Shown here in pieces: positions 40,775 through 49,846 of a DNA stretch of 54,745 nt. The translations under genes and the position numbers were made by a program. The notes beneath the pieces are model-generated. The model did not search any database, was not told where the DNA came from, and worked only from the letters and a program-made list of their open reading frames with translations. The DNA is from Reyranella sp. (GTDB lineage Bacteria; Pseudomonadota; Alphaproteobacteria; Reyranellales; Reyranellaceae): positions 1-54,745 of the forward strand of contig JALHMO010000019.1 of the NCBI GenBank assembly GCA_022844015.1. The letters run 5' to 3'. Within the stretch, counting starts at the first letter, position 1. Each line of letters begins with the position of its first letter.

Positions 40775-42307
40775 CTAGAACGCCGGACCGTGCGGCCGCT
40801 CCTCGTCGGCCGGCAGGTTGTCGAATTTGGTGATCGCGCCCTCGAACGCCAGCCGCACGATGCCGGTCGGCCCGTGACGCTGCTTGGCCACGATCACCTC
40901 GGCCTTGCCATAGGTCTGCTCGCAGCGCTGCTTCCAGGCGTCGTGGCGCTCGTTGAAGCGCTGGTCGCTCTCCTCGGCCCGCCGCGTCGGCTCGGAGCGC
41001 GTCAGGTAGTACTCCTCGCGGTAGACGAACATGACGACGTCGGCGTCCTGCTCGATCGACCCCGATTCGCGCAGGTCGGAGAGCTGCGGCCGCTTGTCCT
41101 CGCGCTGCTCGACGGCGCGGCTGAGCTGCGACAGGGCCAGCACCGGCACATCGAGCTCCTTGGCCAGGGTCTTCAGCCCGCGTGTGATCTCGGAAATCTC
41201 CTGGACGCGGTTCTCCTGGCGCGAGCGACCCGACGGGTTGAGAAGCTGCAGGTAGTCGACGACCAGCAGGCCGAGGCCGCGCGTCCGCTTGAGGCGGCGC
41301 GCCCGGGTACGCAGGGCGGCGATCGTCAGGGCAGGGGTGTCGTCGATATAGAGATTGAGGTGCTCGAGCTGCTGGCTGACCGCGAGGACCTTGTCGAAAT
41401 CGCTGCTGATCAGCTCGCCCTTGCGGATCTTCTCCGACGAGATCTCGGCCTGCTCGGAGAGGATGCGGTTGGCGAGCTGCTCGGCCGACATCTCGAGCGA
41501 GAAGAAGCCGACCACCGCGCCATCCACGGCCACCGGCTTGCCGTCCGGCCCGTGCTCCTCGCGGTAGGCCTTGACGGCGTTGAACGCCATGTTGGTGGCG
41601 AGCGCGGTCTTTCCCATCGACGGCCGGCCGGCCAGGATGATGAGATCGGACTTGTGCAGGCCGCCCAGCAGCTGGTCGAGCTGGAACAGGCCGGTCGCCA
41701 CCCCGGTGAGCTGGCCGGCGCGGCTGTAGGCTGCCTCGGCGGCGACCATGGCTTCCGTGAGGGCCGCCCGGAACGGCTTGAAGCCGCCTTCGGTCTGGCC
41801 GACGCTCGCCAGGTCGTAGAGCTTCTTCTCGGCGACCTCGATCTGCTCCAGCGCCGTCGCCTCGAGCGTCGGCTTGAAGGCGCCGTTGACCACGTCCTCG
41901 CCGAGCGTGATCAGCTGGCGCAGCAGATAGAGGTCGTGGACCATGCGGCCGAAATCGCCGGCATCGATCACATGGACCGACGCCGCGGCGAGGCCGGCCA
42001 AGTAGGCCGCGCCGCCGGCCTCCTTCATGGTCTCGTCGCTCTCGACATAGGTCTTGAGCGTGATCGCGCTGACGACCTGGCCGCGCTCGATCAGGCGGGC
42101 CAGGGAATCGAACAGCTTGCCGTGCAATGGATCGGCGAAGTGCTCGCCCTTGAGGAACTCGGCCACCCGGTGATAGGCGGCATTGTTCACCAGGATCGCG
42201 CCGAGCAGCGCCTGCTCGGCCTCGAAATTGTGCGGGGGCTCGCGCAGGCGGATGTCTTCCGTGCCCGGCAGGCGCGTGACGTTGGACGTTTTGTTCATGG
42301 GCTCCAT
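40775..42307 (-). CDS. dnaB: Replicative DNA helicase DnaB
   Basis: A 510-aa hexameric helicase that unwinds the replication fork. The N-terminal helical domain (NFEAEQALLGAILVNNAAY) is followed by the RecA-like domain with Walker A GRPSMGKTALATN, Walker B LLVVDYLQLL and DRELSRAVEQR-like loop (LALSQLSRAVEQREDKRP), then LRESGSIEQDADVVMF. Its length is normal and no intein is present. ATG 42307 or ATG 42298 could serve as start; neither has a strong ribosome site. In related genomes it follows the rpsF-rpsR-rplI genes, but here none of these precedes it in the window. Confidence 0.96.
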   Translation of the reverse strand: MEPMNKTSNVTRLPGTEDIRLREPPHNFEAEQALLGAILVNNAAYHRVAEFLKGEHFADPLHGKLFDSLARLIERGQVVSAITLKTYVESDETMKEAGGAAYLAGLAAASVHVIDAGDFGRMVHDLYLLRQLITLGEDVVNGAFKPTLEATALEQIEVAEKKLYDLASVGQTEGGFKPFRAALTEAMVAAEAAYSRAGQLTGVATGLFQLDQLLGGLHKSDLIILAGRPSMGKTALATNMAFNAVKAYREEHGPDGKPVAVDGAVVGFFSLEMSAEQLANRILSEQAEISSEKIRKGELISSDFDKVLAVSQQLEHLNLYIDDTPALTIAALRTRARRLKRTRGLGLLVVDYLQLLNPSGRSRQENRVQEISEITRGLKTLAKELDVPVLALSQLSRAVEQREDKRPQLSDLRESGSIEQDADVVMFVYREEYYLTRSEPTRRAEESDQRFNERHDAWKQRCEQTYGKAEVIVAKQRHGPTGIVRLAFEGAITKFDNLPADEERPHGPAF

Positions 42308-42489
42308 GGCAGAGCCTTTGTTAGAGACGAGAGGGGCCGTTCACCACCGCAAAGTCGGCATGGGGACAGAATAGCCTGAAACCCGGGCACAACCCCAGCC
42401 CCATCGTTCTCCTTTACGCTCCTGCCGCACGGCGTGGACACGGCCAGATCTTGCGTCCGTTGCGTCCGTTCCGTCAGTGCCCTTTGGAA
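42308..42489. other. dnaB leader region
   Basis: Short gene-free stretch upstream of dnaB. It contains a 9-bp tandem repeat (TTGCGTCCG twice, then TTCCGTCAG, about 42453-42479) and, just beyond it inside the end of the next small frame, a hairpin CTTGCG-ACTGA-CGCAAG. The promoter of dnaB should be here but is not obvious by eye. Confidence 0.35.
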
Positions 42490-42759
42490 TCAACGACTTG
42501 CGACTGACGCAAGGGACGACGTCGATTTCGGGGTTGCGTCAGGCGGGGGCGTTGCGTCGGCTTCGCCGGCCAGCGCGCCGAACATCCGCATCACCCGCGT
42601 GCCAAGGGCGCCCTGGCGTTCGAAAGCGATGCCGCGGCGGCGAAGAAAAAGGTCGGGCGCAGCCGGATGGCGAGGACGCGTGCGTTGCACCGGCACGCCC
42701 CGATCAGGTGGCTTTCCGCCGATCGGCATTCTGTCAGCCACAGCCCCGTGTCTGCGCAT
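42490..42759 (-). CDS. Candidate small basic protein, 89 aa (uncertain)
   Basis: The ATG at 42759 follows AAGGAGGATGGATC, one of the strongest ribosome sites in the window, which is the main reason to list it. The product is Arg/Pro-rich (MRRHGAVADRMPIGGKPPDR, later LFLRRRGIAFERQGALGTRVM, ending in Ser/Thr/Pro) with no recognised motif and less third-position GC bias than its neighbours. It lies upstream of dnaB on the same strand. It could be a leader peptide or a small hypothetical; chance is also possible. Confidence 0.35.
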   Translation of the reverse strand: MRRHGAVADRMPIGGKPPDRGVPVQRTRPRHPAAPDLFLRRRGIAFERQGALGTRVMRMFGALAGEADATPPPDATPKSTSSLASVASR

Positions 42760-42879
42760 GATCCATCCTCCTTGATGCCGCGCATTTGCTGGCAACGTCC
42801 CGTTGCCAGCCTCCGCAAGCTAGGCGAGATTCGCGCGACGTCAACCCCGGTGCCCCGGGAACAGCGGCAAGAATTACGC

Positions 42880-44817
42880 CTAGCGTCCCTGCGAACCCAT
42901 GAACTGTCGCGCCTCGGCTTCGGTCTCGAAGACGTGCGGCGCGAGATGGCGTTCCGCGAGGCCCGCGCCGAGCTTGAGGCGCAGGAAAGCGCTGTTGGCA
43001 TAGCGCGAGGCCGAGCTGTAGTAGGACTGCTCGAGATAGGTGATCATCGAGAAGTATGCGTCGCTCACGGTCGGATCGAGCTCGAACGCGTCATAGTTGG
43101 CGACGAGGGCGACCGGCCTGCCGGCGGCGCGGCAAGCGCTCTCGACCTCGCGGCGCATGAGGTCGACGTCCTCGACCGTCCGAACGTGGAGGCCGCCCAG
43201 ATTGACGAACAGCAGGTTGCGCTCGGGATCGTAGTGGATGCGGTCGGCGAAACGGCGTCCGAGAAGCAGCTGATTCAGGTCCATCGGCCCGGTCGCGAAG
43301 ATGCGCGGGTCCATCGAACGCACCTTGCCAATCGAGGGCCGGAAATCCATCTGAGCCAGGATGTCGCGCTCGATGTCGATTCCGGGAGCGACCTCGATCA
43401 GCTCGACTCCGCCTGGCGCGCGGCGCAGCACGCAGCGCTCGGTGACGTAGAGCACCGTCTGCCCGGTCTCCGCCGCGCGGGCGCCGCTGAAGGTGATCTG
43501 CTCCACCCTCGCCACGAACTTGTGGGCCGATCCCTCGCGAACGATTCGCACCGCGCCGTTCTCGATCGCGATCTCGAGGCCGCCACTCGTGAAGGTTCCG
43601 GCAAAGACCACCTTGCGGGAGCTCTGCGAGATGTTGATGAAGCCGCCAGCGCCCGCCAGATGGGAGCCGAAGCGGCTGACGTTGACGTTGCCTGCGTCGT
43701 CGACCTGCGCCATGCCCAGGCACGCCAGATCGAGGCCGCCGCCGTCGTAGAAATCGATCTGCTGATTCAGCTCGATGACGGCATCGGCATTGAGGCCCGC
43801 ACCGAAATTGACGCCCCCTTGCGGCATGCCGCCGATGATCCCGGGCTCGGCCGTCAGGGTAACGAGCTTGAGGACATGTTCCTCGCTCGCGACCGCTGCG
43901 ACGCCCTCGGGCATGCCGATCCCGAGATTGACCACGCCTCCCGGCGGCAGCTCGAAGGCCGCGCGACGGGCGATGATCTTGCGTTCGTTCAACTCGAGCG
44001 GCTTTATCCGGTCCATCGGCACGCGCTGCCGCCCGGAAAACGCATGGTTGTACGCCGTGCCGTAGGTCTGCATGTGGTTGGCGGGATCGGCGACCACGAC
44101 GCAGTCGACGAGGATGCCCGGGATCTGCACCTCGCGCGGGCTGAGTGATTCGGCGGCCGCGATGCGCTCCACCTGGACGATCACGAAGCCCCGCGAGTTC
44201 TTCGCCGCCGTCGCCATGGCGAGGCCGTCGAGCGTCAGGGCTTCGCGCTCCATCGTGATGTTGCCGGCTGGGTCCGCCGTCGTGCCGCGCAGCAGCGCCA
44301 CATTGATGGGAAATGACTTGTAGCGGAGCCAGTCCTGATCGTCGATGCGGACCAGCTCGACGAGGTCCTCCGTCGTGGCGTCGTTCAGCTTGCCGCCCTG
44401 GAGGCGGGGATCGACGAAGGTGCCGAGCCCCACCTTGGAAAACACGCCGGGGCCGCGCGCTGCGATGTTGCGATAGAGCTGCGAGATGCAGCCGAGGGGC
44501 AGGTTGTAGGCTTCGATGCGGCCGGCCAGGGCAAGCTCGCCGAGCTTGGGGACCAGCGCCCAATGGCCTCCAATCGCCCGTTTGACCAGCCCGGGATGGG
44601 CAAGCCTGTTGAGGCCACGTTCCTTCGCGTCGCCGGGCGCAGCGGCGAAGACGAGAGTGAGCTTCGACGGGGAGCGGGTGGTGGAGAACCGCCGCTCGAT
44701 GGCGAGCAGCAGCTCGTCCGGCGTGCCGATGCCGAGACAGCCCGAAACGCATACGGTGTCGCCGTCATGGATGATGGCGGCGGCTTCGTCTGCGGAAACA
44801 ATCTTTTCCTTGGCCAT
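42880..44817 (-). CDS. Acyl-CoA:acetate/3-ketoacid CoA-transferase with C-terminal extension
   Basis: A 645-aa fused alpha-beta family I CoA-transferase that moves CoA between short-chain acids (propionate CoA-transferase/YdiF-like). The alpha part has VCVSGCLGIGTPDELLLAIE and GHWALVPKLGELALAGRIEAYNLPLG; the beta part starts near 270 with GGVVNLGIGMPEGVAAVASEE, and the catalytic Glu is expected in LTAEPGIIGG (about 320). GAGGFINISQSSRKVVFAGTF follows. Usual members end near 520 aa. Here about 115 more residues follow (LLFVNLGGLHVRTVEDVDLM, LVANYDAFELDPTVSDAYF), looking like a separate small alpha/beta domain of unknown role. The gene is monocistronic. Confidence 0.88.
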   Translation of the reverse strand: MAKEKIVSADEAAAIIHDGDTVCVSGCLGIGTPDELLLAIERRFSTTRSPSKLTLVFAAAPGDAKERGLNRLAHPGLVKRAIGGHWALVPKLGELALAGRIEAYNLPLGCISQLYRNIAARGPGVFSKVGLGTFVDPRLQGGKLNDATTEDLVELVRIDDQDWLRYKSFPINVALLRGTTADPAGNITMEREALTLDGLAMATAAKNSRGFVIVQVERIAAAESLSPREVQIPGILVDCVVVADPANHMQTYGTAYNHAFSGRQRVPMDRIKPLELNERKIIARRAAFELPPGGVVNLGIGMPEGVAAVASEEHVLKLVTLTAEPGIIGGMPQGGVNFGAGLNADAVIELNQQIDFYDGGGLDLACLGMAQVDDAGNVNVSRFGSHLAGAGGFINISQSSRKVVFAGTFTSGGLEIAIENGAVRIVREGSAHKFVARVEQITFSGARAAETGQTVLYVTERCVLRRAPGGVELIEVAPGIDIERDILAQMDFRPSIGKVRSMDPRIFATGPMDLNQLLLGRRFADRIHYDPERNLLFVNLGGLHVRTVEDVDLMRREVESACRAAGRPVALVANYDAFELDPTVSDAYFSMITYLEQSYYSSASRYANSAFLRLKLGAGLAERHLAPHVFETEAEARQFMGSQGR

Positions 44818-45408
44818 CGGCGTTCGCCCGCTCCATCAACATGACCCCGGCGCAGTCGCCGAGAATGCTGGCCGAGGACATATCACCCGCCGTCGGTCCT
44901 GGAACAAGGGACCAAGTGGACGCCTGCACTTTCCCGACCGCCACCGATCTTCGGGTTTCAACTCGCGGCGCCCGGCACTCCATACCAACTGAGATTGCCG
45001 CTCGTCACCGGGTTGATCCCAAGCTCCTCGCGCCAGACCGGAAGCGGCCTTTTCCCATCTTCGCACTCGATGCCGGCCGGAGCTTTGCAGTCGTGGCCCA
45101 GGCGAGATTTGTGCGACGTCAACCCGGCGCAATGTTCCACCGTTCCGCCGAATGGGGCAGGGCATTCGCATATGGACATAAATTCCGTCATCCCGAGCGA
45201 AGCCGCCCAAAGGGCGGCGCAGTCGAGGGACCTTTCTTGCTGGTACGGCAACAAGAAAGGTCCCTCCACTACGCCGCGCGACGCACGGCTCCGGTCGGGA
45301 TGACGGAATTTTTAACGTCGCGGCTGCAAGCCTGCGCCGGTCCCGCTTGTCGGCGCCCATTTGCCTTGGCCCACTTGCTCTAAGAATCGGCGGAGCCAGG
45401 AATGGAAC
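44818..45408. other. Intergenic stretch with MITE-like repeat
   Basis: No credible gene in 591 bases. The 3' part holds a family B element (45182-45309). The left part has only short frames without ribosome sites. It separates the CoA-transferase start from the end of the BMP-family ABC operon. Confidence 0.6.
45182..45309. repeat. MITE-like repeat, family B (copy 1, 128 bp)
   Basis: Perfect 15-bp terminal inverted repeats ATTCCGTCATCCCGA and TCGGGATGACGGAAT enclose subterminal inverted arms (GAGGGACCTTTCTTG against CAAGAAAGGTCCCTC). An outer extension GGGCAGGGCATTCGCATATG precedes the left end. No transposase is encoded. Confidence 0.85.
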
Positions 45409-46953
45409 TCAGTGCCCCGCCATGGCGCGGCCGATGGCGCCGACGTCGGCTTGCGCTGCGTCGGTCTGCAGGGCGAGCCTGCCGTCGAACATGACGACGA
45501 TGCGGTCGGAGAGCTGCAGCACCTCGTCGAGGTCCTCGCTCACCAGGAGGATCGCCGCGCCGCGGTTGCGCGCCTGCACGATGCGGGTGCGGATCTCGGC
45601 GGCGGCGGCGAAATCGAGGCCGAAGCAGGGGTTGGCGACGATCAGCAGGTCGCCCTCGCTCGACAGCTCGCGCGCCAGCACGGCGCGCTGCACGTTGCCG
45701 CCCGACAGGGCCTTGATCGGTGCGTCGGGTCCGGGCGTCTTCACGCGATAGGCCTCGATCAGGCGACGCGCCATGTCGCGCATCGGCAGGCGCCGCAGGC
45801 GCATGCCGTCGGGCGAGGCGGGCGGCTGGTCGAACGAGCGCAGCGCCATGTTCTCGGCCACCGACATGTCGGCGACGCAGGCGTTGCGCAGCGGCTCCTC
45901 CGGCAGGCAGGCGATCTTGTGGCGGATCATCTCGGGCCGGGTCGCCGTGTAGGGCTCGCCGTGCACCAGCATGCGACCGGCCTGGGCATCGCGCTGGCCT
46001 GCCAGCGTCTCGACCAGCTCGCGCTGGCCATTGCCGGAGACGCCGGCCACGCCGACGATCTCACCGGCCCGGACCTCCAGCGCCAGTTCCTCGACGGCCA
46101 GCTGGCCGACATGGTCGGCGACGCTCAGTCCCTCGATGCGCAGCACGGCCTTGCCAGGCGGCCGTGCCTCGCGCTCGACGACGACGCGGTTATCGCGCCG
46201 GCCGACCATCATCTCGGCCATCATGTCGTTGTCCAGATCTGCGGTCGGCCGCGTATCGACCAGCTTGCCGCGCCGCAGCACCGTCACCGTGTCGCAGAAG
46301 GCGTTCACCTCACGGAACTTGTGGGTGATGGTAATGATCGTGACCGCGCCGTCCCGGGTGAGCTTCTTCAGGGTCGACAGTACCTCGTCGGCCTCGTCGG
46401 GCGTCAGCACCGAGGTCGGCTCGTCGAGGATCAGCAGGGTCCGCTTGAGGTAGAGCTGGCGCAGGATCTCCGCCTTCTGCTTCTGGCCGGCGGCAAGATC
46501 GGCGACCGGCGTGTCGAGCGGCACGGTGAAGGGCGTCGTCGAGAAATAGTCGGCGAGCACCCGCCGCTCGCTCGCCCAGTCGATCACCGGCGGCAGCTTG
46601 CCGCGCGACAGCACGAAGTTCTCCAGCACGGTCATGTTCGGCACCAGCGTGAAGTGCTGGTAGACCATGCCCAGCCCCAGCTCGTGCGCCTGCTTCGGAT
46701 GGGCAATCTCGACCTCGCGGCCATTGAGCAGGATCTGGCCCTGGTCGGCGGCGTAGTAGCCCATGGCGCATTTGACGAGCGTGCTCTTGCCGGCGCCGTT
46801 CTCACCCAGCAGTGCATGGAAGGCGCCGGCATTCACCTTCACCGAGACGTCGTCGAGCGCGGCCAGGGCGCCGAAGCGCTTGGAGAAGCCGACCAGCTCG
46901 AGCGACGGCGCGCCGCGGTGCTCGGGGAAGGGAACCGTGCCGATCACGCTCAT
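45409..46953 (-). CDS. BMP-family ABC transporter ATPase, double-domain (YufO/NupO-like)
   Basis: A 514-aa protein with two ABC cassettes. The first has Walker A GENGAGKST (about residue 50), a degenerate signature LAAGQKQKAEIL and Walker B LLILDEPTSVLTP. The second has the degenerate Walker A GVSGNGQREL, signature LSGGNVQRAVLAREL and Walker B LLIVANPCFGLD, as usual for the sugar/nucleoside group where only one site hydrolyses ATP fully. It powers the two permeases encoded upstream, in import of nucleosides, bases or similar N-rich solutes. It is last in the operon, 10 bp after the cysteine-hydrolase gene; an enzyme gene inside the transporter operon is notable. Confidence 0.9.
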   Translation of the reverse strand: MSVIGTVPFPEHRGAPSLELVGFSKRFGALAALDDVSVKVNAGAFHALLGENGAGKSTLVKCAMGYYAADQGQILLNGREVEIAHPKQAHELGLGMVYQHFTLVPNMTVLENFVLSRGKLPPVIDWASERRVLADYFSTTPFTVPLDTPVADLAAGQKQKAEILRQLYLKRTLLILDEPTSVLTPDEADEVLSTLKKLTRDGAVTIITITHKFREVNAFCDTVTVLRRGKLVDTRPTADLDNDMMAEMMVGRRDNRVVVEREARPPGKAVLRIEGLSVADHVGQLAVEELALEVRAGEIVGVAGVSGNGQRELVETLAGQRDAQAGRMLVHGEPYTATRPEMIRHKIACLPEEPLRNACVADMSVAENMALRSFDQPPASPDGMRLRRLPMRDMARRLIEAYRVKTPGPDAPIKALSGGNVQRAVLARELSSEGDLLIVANPCFGLDFAAAAEIRTRIVQARNRGAAILLVSEDLDEVLQLSDRIVVMFDGRLALQTDAAQADVGAIGRAMAGH

Positions 46954-46963
46954 GCGTTGGCCC

Positions 46964-47644
46964 TCAAGCGACCGCCTCGATCAGCGCGGCGGAACTGGCG
47001 ACGGCACCGAACACGCCGCCCTGCATCTCGACCATCTTGAGAGCCGCCAGATGATTGCCCCTGTCGGTGGCGCCGGTGCAATCCTCGAGGATCAGGCATT
47101 CGAAGCCGCGGTCGTTGGCCTCGCGCATGGTGGTGTGGACGCAGACGTCGGTGGTGATGCCGGTCAGCACCAGGTTGGCGATGCCGCGCGTGCGCAGCAT
47201 CAGCTCGAGATCGGTGGCGCAGAACGAGCCCTTGCCCGGCTTGTCGATCACCGGCTCGCCCGGCACCGGGGCGAGCTCGGGGATGATCTCCCAGCCCGGC
47301 TCGCCGCGCACCAGGATGCGGCCACATGGGCCGGGATCGCCGATGCCGGCGCCGATCTGCTGCGAGCGCCAGCGCTTGTTGGCGGGCAGGTCGGCAAGGT
47401 CCGGGCGGTGGCCCTCGCGCGTGTGGAAGACGTGCCAGCCGGCCTTGCGCACGGCCGCGAGCAGGCGGCCGATCGGCTCGATCGGCGCGCGGGTGAGCGA
47501 CAGGTCGTAGCCCATCTTGTCGACATAGCCGGCGGCCCCGCAGAAATCGGTCTGCATGTCGATGACGATCAGGGCGGAATTCTCCGGCCGCAGATCGCCG
47601 TTCCATGGCCAGGCGTAGGGATGCGACTTCACGAATTTGGTCAC
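46964..47644 (-). CDS. Isochorismatase-fold cysteine hydrolase, biuret-hydrolase-like
   Basis: A 226-aa amidase of the isochorismatase-like superfamily. The catalytic triad is in place: Asp29 in [10 protein letters not shown], Lys in DKPGKGSF and Cys in [12 protein letters not shown], with the cis-peptide region before it. The phrases [34 protein letters not shown] and [17 protein letters not shown] closely recall biuret amidohydrolase (BiuH) of cyanuric acid catabolism, which converts biuret to allophanate and ammonia; ureidoacrylate hydrolases (RutB) are the next relatives. GTG 47644 is chosen for its GAGGAGG ribosome site; the ATG at 47683 would draw its first codons from the neighbouring repeat. 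The substrate assignment rests on remembered resemblance, not a search. Confidence 0.82.
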   Translation of the reverse strand: MTKFVKSHPYAWPWNGDLRPENSALIVIDMQTDFCGAAGYVDKMGYDLSLTRAPIEPIGRLLAAVRKAGWHVFHTREGHRPDLADLPANKRWRSQQIGAGIGDPGPCGRILVRGEPGWEIIPELAPVPGEPVIDKPGKGSFCATDLELMLRTRGIANLVLTGITTDVCVHTTMREANDRGFECLILEDCTGATDRGNHLAALKMVEMQGGVFGAVASSAALIEAVA

Positions 47645-47690
47645 GACGGCCTCCTCGCACCGCAAGGCATTTGCGTTTGACAAAAAATGC

Positions 47691-47811
47691 CGTCATCCCG
47701 AGCGGAGCCGCCCGAAGGGAGGCGAAGTCGAGGGACCTTTCTTGCCCGACGCCGCAGCAAGAAAGGTCCCTCCACTACGCCTCGCTGCGCTCGGCTCCGG
47801 TCGGGATGACG
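47691..47811. repeat. MITE-like repeat, family B (copy 2, 121 bp)
   Basis: CGTCATCCCGA and TCGGGATGACG ends with inner arms GAGGGACCTTTCTTG and CAAGAAAGGTCCCTC, flanked outside by A-run/T-run (AAAAAATGC and GGTTTTTTC) and a further inverted GGCATTTGC / GCGAATGCC pair. It splits the BMP operon between the permease and hydrolase genes. Read on the minus strand, its A-run side is distal, so it should not be a strong terminator for the operon. Confidence 0.85.
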
Positions 47812-47851
47812 GTTTTTTCTCATAGGCGAATGCCCTTCCTCGTGCGGGGGA

Positions 47852-48778
47852 TCACTTGACCGCTCCCAGCTCGCCCGGCGCGCCGCGCAGGCTGCGCGCC
47901 GGCGAGCAGGTGGCGATCATCAGGGCAAGCGTCAGCACATAGGGCGCGGCGCTGAACAGGTAGTAGCCCTGGGTCACGCCGATCGACTGCAGCGCCGGGC
48001 TGATGGCGCCGGCGGCACCGAACAGCAGGGACGCCCACAGGCAGCGGATCGGATCCCAGCGGGCGAAGATGACCAGCGCCACCGCCATCAGTCCCTGGCC
48101 GCTCGACAGGCCCTCGTTCCAGCTTCCCGGATAGTAGAGCGACAGGAAGGCGCCGCCGACGCCGGCGAACGCACCGCCGATCGAGGTCGCGATCAGCCGC
48201 ACCCGGCCGACCGAGGCGCCGATGGCGAGGGCCGCGTCGACGCTCTCGCCGGCCAGGCGGACGATCAGGCCCCAGCGCGTGTTGCGCAGTGCCCAGGCCA
48301 GGGCGAAGGCGAGCACGACGCCGAGGATGAACAGGTAGTTGACCTGCAGCGCCTGACGTACCTGCGGGATGTCGCTCCACCAGCCGAGATCGATGGCGCC
48401 GAGATTGGGCGCCTTGGGCTGGATGAAGGGCTTGCCGAGGAAGAAGGCGAGGCCGGTGGCGAACAGCATCAGGCCGATGCCGGTGGCGATGTCGTTGACC
48501 CGCGGCAGCTGGCAGATCGCGGCATGGAGCGCGCCCAGCAGCAGGCCGACCCCGGCCGCCACGAGCACGCCGAGCCACGGCGAATCCGTTCCCAGCGCCA
48601 CGCCGTAGGCGCTCATGGCTCCCATTACCAGCGTGCCCTCGAGCCCGAGATTGATGCGGCCCGAGCGCTCGGTGAGACATTCGCCGATGCTCACGAACAG
48701 GAACGGCGTGCTGACGCGGATGGCGCCGGCCAGCATGGCCAGCGGCACGCCCCAGATGCCCAGCTCTCCGTCGGACAT
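47852..48778 (-). CDS. BMP-family ABC transporter permease (YufQ/NupQ-like)
   Basis: A 308-aa inner-membrane permease of the branched-chain/nucleoside type, with about eight to nine helices. Features are FVSIGECLTERSGRINLGLEGTLVMGAM (the ExxGRINLGxEG motif of this family), GIGLMLFATGLAFFLGKPF and YYPGSWNEGLSSGQGLMAVALVIF. It pairs with the permease encoded 2 bp upstream. It presumably imports nucleosides, purines or related N compounds. A family B repeat follows it. Confidence 0.9.
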   Translation of the reverse strand: MSDGELGIWGVPLAMLAGAIRVSTPFLFVSIGECLTERSGRINLGLEGTLVMGAMSAYGVALGTDSPWLGVLVAAGVGLLLGALHAAICQLPRVNDIATGIGLMLFATGLAFFLGKPFIQPKAPNLGAIDLGWWSDIPQVRQALQVNYLFILGVVLAFALAWALRNTRWGLIVRLAGESVDAALAIGASVGRVRLIATSIGGAFAGVGGAFLSLYYPGSWNEGLSSGQGLMAVALVIFARWDPIRCLWASLLFGAAGAISPALQSIGVTQGYYLFSAAPYVLTLALMIATCSPARSLRGAPGELGAVK

Positions 48779-48780
48779 CG

Positions 48781-49818
48781 TCAGCTCCCCTGTTTGCGCG
48801 GCAGCAGCCGGCCGTAGAGCGTCTCGCTGGCCAGGATGGCGACGAAGATGATGCCCTGCAGGACGACGACGGCGGCATCGGGCAGATCGAGGCGGCGTTG
48901 CAGCAGGCCGCCGCTGGCAGCGATGCCGCCCAGCAGGATGGCGACCGGGATGATCGCCAGCGGATTATGGCGGGCGAGGAAGGACACCAGGATGCCGGCA
49001 TAGCCATAGCCGACCGCGAGCGAGGCGTTGGCCCGGCCAAGCACCGCGGCGACCTCGACGGTGCCGGCGATGCCCGCCGCCGCGCCGCCGACGCCGCAGG
49101 CCAGCAGCACGTAGCGGCCGACGTTCAGGCCCATCATGCGGGCGGTCTTGGCGTTGCCGCCGATCACGTCCATGGCGAAGCCCCAGGTCGTGAAGCTCAG
49201 GAAGATGTAGACCAGCAGGCAGGCGATGATGCCGAACACCAGCCCCCAATGGACATCCATGCCGGGAATGGTGCCGATCATGTTGGCGTCGCCGATCGAC
49301 GCGGTGGACGGCTTGTTGAGGCTCTGGGGATCGCGCAGCGGGCCCTCGACGAGGTGGTTCATCAGGGCGATCGCGATGTAGGTCAGGAGCAGGCTGGCGA
49401 TCGTCTCGTTGACGCCGCGCCATTGGCGCAGTGCCCCGGCGAGGGCGACCCACAACCCGCCCACCGCCATGCCGGCGACGATCATGCCGAGTTGCACCAC
49501 GAGGGGCGGCGCACCGGCGAGGGCCACGCCCATCGCCGCGCCGGCTACGCCGCCCAGCACGACGGCGCCCTCGTTGCCGATGATCACCAGGCCAAGCCGG
49601 GCCGGCAGCGCGGTGCACAGGGCGGCGAGGATCAGCGGTGCCGCCCGCGACAGGGTGTTCTGCCAGGAAAACCAGCTGCCGAATGCGCCCTGGTACATGA
49701 GCGCGAAGGCTTCCAGCGGATCGACGCGGGCGTAGACCGCCAGCAGGAGGCCGAACAGGAATGCCGATGCCAGCAACGCCAGCATCGGCACGGCAATGCG
49801 CTCGAGGGCCTGCCCCAT
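48781..49818 (-). CDS. BMP-family ABC transporter permease (YufP/NupP-like)
   Basis: A 345-aa permease, the longer partner of the pair. The N-terminal helix is AVPMLALLASAFLFGLLLAVYA, then the conserved ALCTALPARLGLVIIGNEGAVVLGG (GLxNIGxEG-like motif) and NETIASLLLTYIAI. The EAA-like region has NVGRYVLLACGVGGAAAGIAG. Its start is 28 bp after the binding-protein stop and its stop is 2 bp before the next permease start, so it is clearly operonic. Confidence 0.9.
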   Translation of the reverse strand: MGQALERIAVPMLALLASAFLFGLLLAVYARVDPLEAFALMYQGAFGSWFSWQNTLSRAAPLILAALCTALPARLGLVIIGNEGAVVLGGVAGAAMGVALAGAPPLVVQLGMIVAGMAVGGLWVALAGALRQWRGVNETIASLLLTYIAIALMNHLVEGPLRDPQSLNKPSTASIGDANMIGTIPGMDVHWGLVFGIIACLLVYIFLSFTTWGFAMDVIGGNAKTARMMGLNVGRYVLLACGVGGAAAGIAGTVEVAAVLGRANASLAVGYGYAGILVSFLARHNPLAIIPVAILLGGIAASGGLLQRRLDLPDAAVVVLQGIIFVAILASETLYGRLLPRKQGS

Positions 49819-49846
49819 GGCCGCCCGCCGATCCCCGAGAGGCTGC

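Noticed and set aside
47645..47683. ATG 47683 as the start of the cysteine hydrolase
   Set aside because: The added residues derive from the outer arm of the repeat element, while GTG 47644 has a GAGGAGG ribosome site and begins the conserved fold.
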